Shown here piece by piece: positions 1-15,000 of a stretch of DNA of 64,000 bases. Under the pieces are notes generated by a model. The model ran no database searches. It was not told the DNA's origin and worked only from the letters and a program-made list of their open reading frames with translations. The stretch comes from Antedon mediterranea (Eukaryota > Echinodermata > Crinoidea > Comatulida > Antedonidae): positions 20,769,201-20,833,200 of the forward strand of contig NC_092670.1 in assembly GCF_964355755.1 (NCBI RefSeq), written 5' to 3'. The number at the start of each line of letters is the position of its first letter. The first letter of the stretch is position 1. Both the position numbers and the translations under genes were made by a program.

Positions 1-3000
1 TGCGGATGAGTGTACACTTTCAGCATCACTAGATGAGGAGTGTGGATGAGATTCTACAATCGTGGGTAACTGATGAGGAGTTGGCGATCCATACCCCAAA
101 TGATACGGTTGAACCATTTCGTCATCCATGTCATAGTCGGGATAGGGTGTTTCGGGAATACTGGAAACACTGTTATCAGAAGGGGCGCGACCGTTCCAAC
201 GAGCTGCTGGTTGGTAATTGGGCATGACAACATCACCTTCCAGTAAAGCATCTATGTCTTTACCAGATCTATGAATCAAAAAATAATTCAGTGTAATTAA
301 TTATTATTATTAGTTCATTTTACAAGTTTAGGCAGACTATATCTCCATCAGGCACCACTGTTTAACTAAGCTATCTATTGTAAGAAATGTTATCATTTTT
401 AATAGTTATAATATAGAAATAAAAATTAATTTGACTTCTGGAAAACGAAATGATTTTGATGAAAAATTATGTATCACCTTGTTCTTGACATTCGCTTTCT
501 TTGAGCTGTGGTCATATGAACCGTTTCAGAGGACACCAGGAAATTTGACTCCTGCTCCTGGAGACCTGGTGGTAACTCCATCTCACCAATAAGATCCAAG
601 ACGTAGTCAAAGCCAGAGAGTTCATAGCGTACTGTACCTTCCTGGAGTTGCAGAGACCATCCTTGTAGGTTCTTTTCACTGCCTCTGTGGTATTCAGAAC
701 ATAAGAAATTTATAATTTTTGTTTAGGCCGGTGTCTGTAAATTAGTTTTACATTCATCTGAATGATGGATGAAACTAAGCCAAGGACTGTCTAAAGCACC
801 TATGATTGGTCCTAACATTGGATCATGGGCTTCTCTCGTCTGGTGCCCTCTTTTACCACAGGAGAGGCATGGGTCAATACGTCTGAGGCAGACACTAGAT
901 GCAGGGGATGCCATAAAAGCTCTAACAAGGCCCAACGTTCTTTCGGTGACCTGACAAGAACTGGTGTTTCAACGTGATAAAGCCGTATTTAAGAAATTTA
1001 TAAACACCTTCAAATTTGGGTTAACTTTATTGTCGACGGATATACTATGCTCCATTTCAAATAGCAATGAGGAAGGTTCATAAAAATTTAATTGGTACAT
1101 ACCTGGCTTTTAGGGCCGATGCCACCAACTCTTCACCCGTTGTCCAAGAGTGTACTTGCACGGTGATTTCTTGACCATCCATAAAGGACAACTTCAAAGC
1201 CATCCTAGAACGCAGTCGATGTGCCTTCCACTCAAGGAGTGTCGATGGATACATACGAGCTACACCAAAATCGAGGGCATATGGGTTTATGTTGAGTAGC
1301 TTGTGTTGACAGTAGGATTTAAAACCGTTGTATGCATGGTCTGAAACATATCTAAACCAAAAAGGTTGCGGTTAATGATTGCTTTAATTCTCTTGTGTGT
1401 ACTGGTGTTTATTTATTAATAGATATGAGAAAGGAAATCTGTCCACACTCGTAAAAACGAAAACAGCTAATTTCACTTCACAGTATCCTTTTAAAAGCAT
1501 TGGTCATTGGTTTAAATCTCCTACAGTGATACTTACTTCAGAAGGTATTTATAAAGTTTCTTCGATGGAGGTACACAGCCTAGCAGATTAGCCATCAAAA
1601 TCCAGCCTCGTTCATTCTCAGCTTCAGATGGGTTTCCAAACGTTTGGTTGCATAGTTGGCTGTAGATTTCATCTGTTAGCTTTGGGTAGTTTAAGCCCTA
1701 AAGAGACAATGTTAATTATGTTATACCATGATTTTGACAAATTAACACACCTTTAAAAAAATGGAATATTCCAGGCAAATTATAAAAATACATTCTCTAT
1801 AATTAGAATATTGATTATATCAACATTTGGCCTTATTCACAAATTGACACACCTTGCAAGAAAATGGAACATTCCAGGCTAATTATATAAATACATTTCT
1901 CAATATCTATAATTAGGATATTGATCATGAACACACTTTACCTCCTGTACAATAAAATTGCCATAGATGTTTGCTGTGTTTTTTTCCATCTGCTGGTCTC
2001 CCATAAACCTTTGAATCAGTTTAAACATTGCTATTGCTTTAATCTCATCCTCTTCATTAAAATTATGAAGGGATGATGTAATTGGCCGTCTTGAAACACC
2101 TAAATCAGAATTCTATAGAAACCAAAACCAAAAGGATTAATAGTCTATTTTTATACATTAGTAGTTCAGAACAATCCTGATATTGTGCCAGCATGACTTG
2201 ACCAAAGGACCCTAGAAAGTACATCTTTCGAGTTGAGTAGGGGGTTACCCGGTGTACTAGCTAACACACACTGTCGTGGACAGACGTAATGGCGTCGTAG
2301 TTGACTGCCGATAGGGGAAAAGAATGTTGTTGAAAAGGTGTAACATTGATTGATTGAAATATATATTTATACTGGGTAACCTCTTCAGTCAAAGACTGGT
2401 CTCCCAGAGGGCCCAGTTATGATCAGTGGCTGTGATGTACTAATACACCGGGGTAACCCCCTACTCGTCTCGAAAGATATACTAGGTTCTTTAAAGTGCA
2501 CACGAGCTAGATGTGTACACTGGACCTACGGTTTATAGTCCTTATCCGAGAAGACTCGTTCTACCACCAGAACCATGGAGTGAGTGAGTCTCGAACCCCT
2601 GCCGATGTTATGGCTACGTAATTACGGTTCCACTGTCTTAACCGCTCGGCCACTCACTCATATCTCAGTCCACAGCGCTCTGATCTTCAAAAAATAGCGG
2701 TATATAAATGTTGCATTATATTATATATTATAAAGTTAAGTACACTAACCGATCAACAGAGGCATTAATTCGAATATTACAAAAATGATTAAGAAGCGCG
2801 ACTTACCCGAAAATAAATGTTGACATACTTCGAGAACGGAAACTGATTGATGTCTAATGGAAAAATCAACATTTGTTGATTCGGCGCAACTTTTCCAACA
2901 ACTTTTACAATATTTCGTTCACTGTGAGGAGAATTCCACTCTGAAAAAAATGTTTTATATATCAAATAAGTAATACATTATATTATTATTGTAAAAATAA

Positions 3001-6000
3001 ATAAAAAAACAGAATCTATTATCTTATAACTTACCATTTACTTTATTCAGTACTGCAGAGAGTTCATAAGGTATATCAAGGTGAGAAACATCAACAGGTG
3101 ACGGAGATTTTTGAATAGGAGGTGCTGATTGGTGTGTTTTCTGGACGGCAGCATGCTGTTGCTTCATTTGAAGTAACTTAAACAAATAAAACAAAAAGTT
3201 GGTACAAGAAAAAAGAGTAAGTACATATGTGCAGTAGTTTGATTCATTACTGCAGTAAATGCGGTTAATTACTGCATCAACTGTAAATAGATTTTGAATT
3301 GAATAGAAACATACCATTTTGTATCTTTTCTTCTGCTTGTAACCTCTGTATGCAGCCTGTATGAGGATAATGCTCCGAACCATCAACTTGTAATTCTTAC
3401 GTGCTTGCCAAGCTCTAAAACACTTTTGAATATCTACAGCGGCTTTACGCTGGTTCAAGAAACGTTTGCGCATCAGGTAGCCACGTACATATCGCTGCAA
3501 TATGAGCGTAGCGGATTTAACGATTCTAGATCGCCGCATTTCTAGATCACTTTCAAGTCGTTCCCTTAAGAAAACCTACAAGAGAGAAATAAAGAAACTG
3601 TGTATTCATTTAAAGTACCTACTAAAATAAATTTTTATTTTATCTGTGCTTTCATTGACAAAAAATGTTGAATCACCTTGTAGGTTATTTTTTATAGTAT
3701 ATCTTTATTACAACTCTTTACTTGTTTATATTTATTTTATTTGTATTTTTATGTGAGCGATTGTGCCGGTCATGAATTTCTGCAAATCTGAATGTGTACA
3801 GTATATAAAGTGACTGAAATTTGCAGTGAAGCTGTAGCTTGGTAGTTAACATGCTTGCCTTACAAACCCAAGGTCCACGGTTGAAGCCTGACCTAGTGCC
3901 AGGATTATAACTCATGACTGTTTCTACCAATGAGATTTAGTTTATAAAGCATGATATGGTTCATCCATTTTCTAATTAGCGAATTACTTTTGTATATTTT
4001 TATATGTGCAATATTTTGTTAAATTTTACACAATTTAGCCTTTGGCTACATTGTAAATTTTCGTTTTATTGAATTATTGAATAAAAAACCTTGAAGAAGA
4101 GATTACTTGCTGTTGGATGTGTATGACATTTTAAAGAAAACTTACTTTTGTAGAACCTATTTGGTAATCCTTGGCAAATAATGATTTATCTGCTGTGTGT
4201 AGAATTTGTTTGCATATTTCATGCAAAGGCATTCGGAAAGATACTTGATCAACTAAAAAACGGTATCTGTTAAAAAAAGAGAAAGGATGAAATAGCAGTA
4301 AAAACACAAGAAATCTACACTTGGATGTACGTAGAAATCTAATTGTTGATGATATGAAAATACTTATTTATACAGACCTGTCAATAAAAGCTGTGAATGT
4401 CATTCGTATTGGGTAACCTAGCCTACGAATGCGAATTGTTTCAAGCATCCCCGAATATCGCAGTTGATCCATCACCAATGGCCGGTCAAAGTTCAACGGC
4501 TTCTTGTCGTTGTTCGGTTTAATGCATCGAATAAAGAATGGGTTGCACCTTAAAAAACGTAATAAAATTGAATTAAAAATTAGACAATACACATCCCAGA
4601 CAGTCAGTCATAAGCTAATATTGTCAAACAAAATTGATAGAGCTACCACGGCAGTATTAAGATTTATATATATTTTTACATTCTTCATTTTGAGAAAAAA
4701 GTGACCTACTTAGTCATGTTTGCCATCAGATCGTGTAATGATTCGTTGAATCGTGTTCCAACGGTAGAAGCCCGCATCTTTTTCATTGAGTTCAGACCCT
4801 GGGTCATCATTGCCCGCGTCTCTTCTGATTTCCGCAGATTCTTGAACATTTTAGAAACAAGCTGCAAAGAGGGACAGACAATCAAATTCTGAATAAACAT
4901 TTCTATTGAATTTCTATACATGTTATATTGGTCTTTTTTTTATTCAAGCTCAAAACCATTTTAATACCATATATCCTCAGGTATAATCCCATCCTCAGGT
5001 ATAATCCCACTTCTGGTATAATCCCACCCACCTACTTTATTTCTGATTTCACAAACAGGCATATCCTTGGGTATAGTCCCAGTATTGACTTTTGGTCTGG
5101 ATGTAGGTCTCTCTCTAGGCAGTTAGATGACTTTTTACAAGATGTTTACCAATCATTATTTTCATGAACCAGAGTTTTCCAGAGTATAGTCCCACCCCCC
5201 AAAGAACATGTTCTAGGGGGTAGGGTTATACCAGAGGATAATATATACTGTATATTATACAGTATATACAAAAAAAACTTACTGGAGCTTTACTCTTTAT
5301 CAACATTTCTAAAACGTCAACTCTCAGCATATCACGATTTTTATCCAAGAAACCGGTAGCCTTATATTTGACAAGACCTGCATAATGACGAACGCAGAAT
5401 TCTGTTCTTGACATCTTGGGTTTCTGGTAAAACTCATTGTGGTTATGGTTGTGATGACATTTATCAAGAAACGACGAATCTTTACCCTGTAGGATTACAA
5501 AATAGAATAAAAATTGAAATAATTATAGCATTAAAATTCTAAAATTTTTTGGCAACCAAGTGGTTGACAGCTGGAATGTTCTAAAGCCTGAAATTGAGGA
5601 CCCTTTCCCAGGAATAAAGGGTCAAGCTAATAAGTATCAAGCTTCAAATATTAACAATATTTATATCAAATATAACATTTTTTTATATACCCTAGGAAAG
5701 CTACTCTCATCATCCAGAAGATGGAAGATTCCGATTGGTCGTTTGCCAATCATATCAAGGCACATCTGGTTATCTTTGTACGCCACATTCGTCCACTTGA
5801 TGTGTTCCCGTATATATTCTTCCTAATATAAAAATTACATTAAAAATTAAAATTTTATACTGATACAGGTATATACCGTACATTATAAGCACAGATCTAT
5901 ACTAAATAATTAGATTTTATTTTTCTTGTATAGGTGTTTGTAAAATTGAATGAACTTAAATAAAATGAAAGATGAAATGAATTAAAATTAATATCTAACC

Positions 6001-9000
6001 TGTTCAAGATTGAAAATGTGACGATTGAAAAAAAAGTGTAGGTTCTCATTTGCATAGTTGATACACAGTTGTTCAAAACTGTTTGTTTGGAAATCCTGAA
6101 AAAAAAACAAAAGATGTACTACAGTTGGTTCAAGAGCCAGATGTGTACACTACTACATTTTATCGAACCCTTGCTGATTTTATGGCTACATATTACGGTT
6201 CCACTCGGCCACTCACTCGCTCAAAAGAGCCAGATGTGTACAATACTACGTTTTAATGAACCCTTGCTGATTTTATGGCTACATATTACGGTTCCACTCG
6301 GCCACTCACTCGCTCAAAAGAGCCAGATGTGTACACTACTACGTTTTAATGAACCCTTGCTGATTTTATGGCTACATATTACGGTTCCACTCGGCCACTC
6401 ACTCGCTCAAAGTATACTTTAGTATAGTTTACCTCAAAGCCAAATATGTCAAGGATTGCAATCGAAGACACTTTTTGCGCTTTGTTAACCACTTTGTTGA
6501 TGTTTTGAATCAACCAAGTAAACAATGTTGAATACAGTGACTTTCCAATAGCATCCCTTAAAGACAATATATAATTATTACTATATTTATTAATAGCTAC
6601 ATAATCTTACATCTTACTTAATCTTAAGCTCTGTCTAACTAGTTTGACAAAAAAAGTGTGATGTGCCCAAATATGGTAGTGATATGCTTAAATATGCTAA
6701 TGATATGACATCATCATGTCCATATATGAGCACATCAAGTTTGATAGTGTAGACAGAGCTTAAGATACACATACACATATATCTCCTTTGGTATAAATAC
6801 TATGTATAGTAAATGGTCCTTGATAATTTGATTATGGAATGGAAATCAAATCAAATTGTCATCATATTTTTGACGTCACATAACAATCTCTTTGACATTT
6901 GAATGCAATTAAGTTACAATTCAGTAAATATTATTTGTCTATACTATGGGTACTGATATTAACCACACATAATATGCCTTTTTCTTGAACATGGATATCT
7001 TTTGTATGTAGTATTTTTTTCCATCAAGACATTTTTCAATTTACCTAGCATCTTGTGCTTGTTCATGGGTCAAAGGTGACATGATTCTTTCACCACCAGG
7101 TTCCTATGGAAACAAATATAAACAACAAATGAAACATATCCTATTTATTTGAAATGTATAGAATGACGAAATATTATTATTATTAAGGATCCACAAGAGT
7201 CACTTCTCACAACCTCTGACCTATCATAACCTCTGACCTCTGTTGCATAGTCTCAGTTAAAATCTTATACTTACTCTCATGAACTTATGTGTCATCGCTT
7301 TCTCAAGTTTTTCTGACGACACCATTAGTAGTTGGGCTGACTTTCTTAGTTCTTGAACGTTAGACACAATCAATGATTCTTCTCGGCCATGCTGGTACGT
7401 AAATAAAGAAGTATTTTATATTACTTAAAAGATTCTCAGTGAATGAATAATTATAAAGTATTTGGAATATACAAATTCATAACAATATTTTTAGAATTAC
7501 AGAACCATTACTTGTGATTAGGTAAATTTGATATTACTTAAAAGATTTATCGATGAATAAATAATTATATTATTTGGAATATATAAATTCATATATTTTA
7601 TTTAAAGAATTACCTGTGATAGGGTAAATTTGATATTTCCAAGGTGTAGTACAGCAGACAGGACACTAAAGATGGCTTCCATCTCAGCTGGCTGGAACTT
7701 GAGGATTTCCATAGCCGACACCAACCGTATAAAAGACTCAGCATCCTGACGACTGCTGATCTGCGGACTTCCACCCTAGAAACAATTATTAAATAATATT
7801 TATGTTATTATTTATAATTATGTTAAATATTCACTATTCATATTAAATATTCACTATTCATATTAAATCATTTATATTCATATTCACTCATTAATATTCA
7901 TATTGAATGATTTATATTCATATTTACTCATTAATATTCATATTGAATCATTTATATTCATATTCACTCATTTATATTCATATTAAAACATTTATATCCA
8001 TATTCACTCATTAATATTCATATTGCATTATTTATATTGATATTAAATCATCTATATCCATATTCATTCATTAATATTAATATTGAATCATCTATATCCA
8101 TATTCACTTATTAATATTCATATTGAATCATTTACATCCATATTCATTCATTAATATTAATATTGAATCATCTATATCCATATTCACTTATTAATATTAA
8201 TATTGAATCATTTACATTCATATTCACTTATTAATATTAATATTGAATCATCTATATCCATATTCACTTATTAATATTAATATTGAATCATTTACATTCA
8301 TATTCATTCATTAATATTAATATTGAATCATCTATATCCATATTCACTTATTAATATTCATATTGAATCATTTACATTCATATTCATTCATTAATATTAA
8401 TATTGAATCATTTATATCCATATTCACTCATTAATATTCATATTGAATCATTTACATTCATATTCATTCATGAAAATTAATATTGAATCATTTATATCCA
8501 TATTCACTCATTAATATTCATATTGCATTATTTATATTGATATTAAATCATCTATATCCATATTCATTCATTAATATTAATATTGAATCATCTATATCCA
8601 TATTCACTTATTAATATTAATATTGAATCATTTACATCCATATTCATTCATTAATATTAATATTGAATCATCTATATCCATATTCACTTATTAATATTCA
8701 TATTGAATCATTTACATTCATATTCATTCATTAATATTAATATTGAATCATCTATATCCATATTCACTTATTAATATTCATATTGAATCATTTACATCCA
8801 TATTCACTCATGAAAATTCATATTAAATCATCTACATCCATATTCACTTATTAATATTCATATTGAATCATCTATATCCATATTCACTTATTAATATTCA
8901 TATTGAATCATTTACATCCATATTCATTCATTAATATTAATATTGAATCATCTATATCCATATTCACTTATTAATATTCATATTGAATCATTTACATCCA

Positions 9001-12000
9001 TATTCATTCATTAATATTAATATTGAATCATCTATATCCATATTCACTTATTAATATTCATATTGAATCATTTACATCCATATTCATTCATTAATATTCA
9101 TATTGAATCATCTATATCCATATTCACTTATTAATATTCATATTGAATCATCTATATCCATATTCACTTATTAATATTCATATTGAATCATCTATATCCA
9201 TATTCACTTATTAATATTCATATTGAATCATTTACATCCATATTCATTCATTAATATTAATATTGAATCATCTATATCCATATTCACTTATTAATATTCA
9301 TATTGAATCATTTACATCCATATTCATTCATTAATATTCATATTGAATCATCTATATCCATATTCACTTATTAATATTCATATTGAATCATCTATATCCA
9401 TATTCACTTATTAATATTCATATTGAATCATCTATATCCATATTCATTCATTAATATTAATATTGAATCATTTACATCCATATTCACTTATTAATATTCA
9501 TATTGAATCATCTATATCCATATTCACTTATTAATATTCATATTGAATCATCTATATCCATATTCACTTATTAATATTCATATTGAATCATCTATATCCA
9601 TATTCATTCATTAATATTCATATTGAATCATTTACATCCATATTCACTTATTAATATTCATATTGAATCATTTACATCCATATTCATTCATTAATATTAA
9701 TATTGAATCATCTATATCCATATTCACTTATTAATATTCATATTGAATCATTTACATTCATATTCAGTCAGAAAATTTAGTATGTGTTCTATCTATGTGA
9801 AATGTGTTTTATTTAGAACATATTGTGTAAATATGTATTGTGCTACATTATGGTGCAACTATAATCAAGGTACCTTGCGATCTCTCCAGGTATGCTACAA
9901 TAATTGTTGCAAAGGCCTCGACATTGCAGTGCCAGCCTCATGTTTACGGAATGTAGAATTCCCTCTTTTTATGAATTGTTAATCAATATATCAATATATG
10001 GCCTGATGTGTAGACTTAATGCAAGCAAAAATATTTTAATCTCAACGATTATAAGCAACGTCTTAGTTAAGTCGAAGATGCTCTCCAGATGGAATGCCAT
10101 CCTGAGATGAGTAGTAGTAATTTTGTTTATTTTATTTATTTCATTTATATGTAATTTACTTTCTATGGACCACTCGAGTTTCCGAAATAAAAGATTGAAT
10201 GAATGAATGAATATTCACTCATAAAAAATTCATATTAAATCATCTTAAAGATGAATGAATATGGATATAGATTCTATATCCATATTCATTCATTAATATT
10301 AATATTGAATCATCTATATCCATATTCACTTATTAATATTCATATTGAATCATTTACATTCATATTCACTCATGAAAATTCATATTAAATCATCTACATC
10401 CATATTCATTCATTAATATGAATATTGAATTATCTATCCATATTCACTTATTAATATTCAGAATCATTTAAATTCATATTCACTCATTAATATTCATATT
10501 AAATCGTTAATATCCATATTCACTCATTAATATTCATATTCACTAATTAATATTCATATTAAATCGTTAATATCCATATTCACTCATTAATATTCATATT
10601 CAATAATTTATATTCACTCATTAATATTCATATTAAATAATTATATTCATATTTACTCATTAATATTCACCCATATTCACAGACTTTCAATTATAATCCC
10701 ATATACATACCTGGTTTAAGTAGCGGTAGTTTGAAGCATGTCGCAGACCATACTTAGCTTTCTCTCCCTCTGACATGCCTTCTATCATCTCATAGAAAAT
10801 ATGGTAATTTCTCTCTCCTGGAGCCTGGATAATGTAAAAATAAACTTGTATAATTCATGATTAAATATGTATAAAATATCAATTTAAAAAGACCTTTGAA
10901 AAGATTGAGTTCGCTGGTTTTTTTTATTCACAATTCACAAAAAAATGTATTATTATTTTTATAATACTGTATATAATTATGAATTAAAATATAATAATAA
11001 AACATACCTGATGAGCTATTCTGGACTTTTCAAGGAGATAATCCGTCGTTTTTGCACCAGTAATAGAACCACTACAAATATAGAAAACACATTAATTCAT
11101 AATTACTGACCAGAAAAATAAGTGAATGTTAAGGTCTTACAATTTGTCATTCCATACTCATACTCCCACAGAGCTTAAAATCTTATCTCATATTCTGAGA
11201 GGACTCCATAATGTAAAAGTACTTATTAATACTGTAGCACAATAGTTGACCCCTTTCTTTAACCTCATTAATGCAATTGAAATGACTTACTTTGTGAAAT
11301 ATACTTCAATATATTTTCCAAATCTACTTGAATTGTCGTTTCTGATCGTCTTCGCGTTCCCAAATGATTCTAGGACTGGATTTGCTTCTAAGATCTAAAA
11401 ACAAAAAATGAATTTTCATCTTAATTATTAAAATATATAAGTAGTTAAATTTAATAAATTTGTTCTTTTTTCCCTTGTATTTCCAAATGTATCAAATATT
11501 TGATAATCCGAGTATTATTATTAATATCTACACTACAAAACTAAGTTTGACAAAAAAGTGTGAATGCCCAATAATGGTAGTGATATGATCACATCATCAT
11601 GTCCATGGTTACATCACATGTTTTTGTCACATAAAGTTTGAAAGTGAACACATAGCTTAATTTTTATCTTCCTTAACAGTACTTCATTTACTCTACAAGA
11701 CTGTACCTGTTCTGTAATAAGATTGGATGAGGACTTATTAATGGCTGCTAGATATTGCATAATAAGTTTTGTACTTTCGGTCTTGCCAGCCCCACTCTCA
11801 CCACTAATCACTATACACTGGTTTTTTCCGGCTTTCTGCATGCTCATGTAGGCTGAGTTGCCTATTGCAAATAGATGACTGCGGAAAAGAAATACACCAA
11901 AATTAGACACCTAACTTTGCCTCCAGTTTATCAATCATTTTGTTTATTTATCAAACCAGTTCTTTTATCTTATGGAATGGAATGGATATACAGTATTTGC

Positions 12001-15000
12001 TTAGATTATTTTGAAAACTGACTTAAGAAAAATCATTTATTTAAGCAAAGTTAGTTTTTTTTGGAAAAGCAAGATAACTCTGGTGTACAGATTTGTCTGA
12101 CATCAACAATAAAAAGCCACCATAAACATTAAAAAATTAGAGAGGAATACTTTACTGTATATATATATATATACTTTACTGTATATATATATATATACTT
12201 TACTGTATATAGCCACGAAAGCTAAAGAGTAATTGTTGAACAATTGGAGTACAGAAGGAGGTACTTACGGGGGTAATTGGCCCAGAAGTACACCTTCATA
12301 TTTTTTGACAGTGTCAACACCATAGACGTCAAACAGCTGATAAGGATTCACAGCTACCAGTATGCTACCAGTATATGTCTGAAAACGAAACGAAATAAAA
12401 TAAAAAATGTCAAAATGGCTGAAGGAAGATTTTAATAATTTAAACTGTAATACATTTTAACTTTCCTAGAAATTTGTTTACGTCAATGTAAGTAAACTGA
12501 TCAATTTATTCACCATTTAAAATTCATAATAAATTGATTAATGAAAAAATTATATGAAAAGAAAAATAAAACAAGTCTATGCACACTTTGGCTAATATTC
12601 GCTTTGATTGGAGAAGTCTTGTTAAGTGCGCTATGTCGCAAGACATTCAGCGTTCGTGATGATGAATAAATTGAAAAAAAGAACATACAGCAATCATGTT
12701 ACTGAAATGTTCAATCACAGCATCCTCTCATTATTTGTAGAAATTGTTTTATGTTATAGACTTGACTCATCAAAATAATGGTATTATATACTGTAAACTA
12801 CCATATAAAGAATGATTATATTTATACTGAAAATACACATAGTTAAAACAATACGTAAATAAGTTTAAGCAAAAGGATAGAAAACCCTGATTGATTGATT
12901 AATTGAAATATATATTTATACTGGGTAACCTCTTCAGTCAAAGACTGGTCTCCCAGGTGGCCCAGTTATGATCAGTGGCTGTGATGTACTAGTACACCGG
13001 GGTAAACCCACTACTCGTCTCGAAAGATTTACTAGGTTCTTTAAAGTGTACACGAGCTGGATGTGTACACTGGACCTATGGTTTATCTGTCCTTATCCGA
13101 GAACACTCGTTCTACCACCAGAACCATGGAGTGAGTGAGCCTCGAACTCCTGCCGATAATATGGCTATGTAATTACGGTTCCACTGTCTTAACCGCTCGG
13201 CCACTCACCTGACAATTTTTATTTCTTCAGGCACAAGTGGCCAAAGATTACCTATAGTAAATTAATAACTGTCCTATCAGATAGGTAGTAATCCTCCTGA
13301 TACAGGGCTATTTTGTGAACCAGCTAACAGGGTAACCCTGTACCAGTCTAGAATGATGAACTGGGTTCTTTAAAGTGCACATGTGGCTTATTATAACTGT
13401 ATAGTCTTTCTTTCACCAGCAAAACTAGGACCAAGTCGGCCTTAAACCCATGCCGATATTGTAGGTTCTTTAGATATGGTACACAGCGGCCTTGCCTTAA
13501 CCGCTTGGCCATTTGACTCAATTACAATATTGTACAGTATAATATTATACAAGAATATGATTAGTTTAGATTAAAAAGATTAGATCATATACAGTGCGTT
13601 GTGGCAAAACAAAAGAATGCTTTAATGCCGATTACATTGCCATCAACTATAAACTGTATATATTATCCTATGGTAAATACATTCTTCATTCAATACATTA
13701 TACTGTATCTTCATCAAGTCAAAGGAAACAATCAGTCAGTCAGTGAAATATAGTATGACGGGTATTAAAATTACCATGGTTACCATAAACTAAATTACCA
13801 TTACAATAACATTATGTTGAAAGAGGCACTAACAAAACATCAATATTGTCATAAAAATTGTATCTGTATCAATATCTTAATCATGTCCCCGATAAGGGGA
13901 ATTCAGAGACCGAAAAAAAGTTTGAAAAAATTGAAATTAAAATGTTTAAAATGGATCTAAAAAAAATCAATTTGAGGTTAAAAAGAAGTAAACAAACTGT
14001 ATGGTGTTAATTTCACTGTATATTCAAGATTAGATATATACGGTAGCTGCTGCTTTTCTTTTTTCGAAATTAAACAACTTTTTTTGGTATGGTCTATATA
14101 ATAATTTGAGTAAGGAAAGAGTGGGTTGTTATTGTAAAACTTGATGGTGGGTGAACGTATGACGCCCTAATAAATATCAGGGAAAATTTTCATTTAAAAA
14201 TTTTGTTTAGCAATATTGCTAATCAAACTGATTTTTAAGTCGAGAAACATAGTTTTGTATTGTATTTTTTGCTACACAATTTTCAAAATGTGTAGCAATA
14301 AGGTTGTTTTGTATAGCTTTTTGCTACGCTACACTGGCGAAAATGTTCCCTGAATATCCCTGTTTATGTGTATTACATGTAGAATTAAATGAATATTTTT
14401 CTTTTCGATTTTAAAACAGTTTAATTTTTCGATAAAATAAATTTTACACTATCACACACAATACAACTAGGTGAACAAGCCCCACGACCCTGAACATGTT
14501 ATTCGGCCGCCATATTGTAGCATAGCGATAATTTTCACGCAAACACAAACGTATCCGGACGGCCCCTGAAAACCGATGAAAGCGGCATTTCACAAGTTAT
14601 AATATTAAATGGTAATATAGGTATTCAGGAGACATCATTGTAAAGCGTAAATTTTCTGGTGAAACACATATTCAGGCAACACCCCTATTGAGGAGAAATT
14701 TTGTGTCTAAAAAAGGTGTCTCTTAATAGGGGTTCTAAAGTTTTCAGTACATCAAAAAATAGTAAGCTATTTATTTATGAAAAACAACCTCATTCTTGGG
14801 GATTCAGAGGAGATATGCTGAATTATGTAGGATGCTTTTACAGAAAGAAAATGAACAGTAAAAAGTTCACTTGTAATTATGCTGACGATTGACATTTCAC
14901 CTGCTGTGATAAACAAATACGGACTTTGCACATTTGATCTTGTTGGACCAATATTTAAATTGTTAGATTAGTGGCACTTTGAAAATTCCAATTACTGCAC

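Larger units (their letters stand above)
478..2940 (-). other. MYO15A: Myosin XV first MyTH4 domain and following tail segment
   Basis: Exons 2807-2940, 1942-2112, 1537-1697, 1103-1351 and 478-684 encode a MyTH4 module. Visible hallmarks are [33 protein letters not shown] and [15 protein letters not shown] segment with [10 protein letters not shown] and [14 protein letters not shown] follows, as in myosin XV between MyTH4-1 and the linker. Exon 1-268 then opens a Pro/Ser-rich linker starting with a DIDALLEGD motif. The SH3, second MyTH4 and FERM parts would lie upstream of position 1. Confidence 0.85.

Noticed and set aside
2580-2660. A functional tRNA gene on the minus strand
   Set aside because: The A and B boxes are present, but the acceptor stem does not close and the sequence continues as a repeated SINE body. 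The same holds for 13130-13208 and 13440-13520.
6069-6422. 117-codon frame with three 31-residue repeats as a repeat protein
   Set aside because: It is the SINE-derived 93-bp tandem repeat, and the frame is open only because 93 is divisible by three.
7790-9766. Regular repeats resembling a CRISPR array
   Set aside because: The units are contiguous 40-bp tandem copies with no unique spacers, in an intron of an animal gene. It is a minisatellite.
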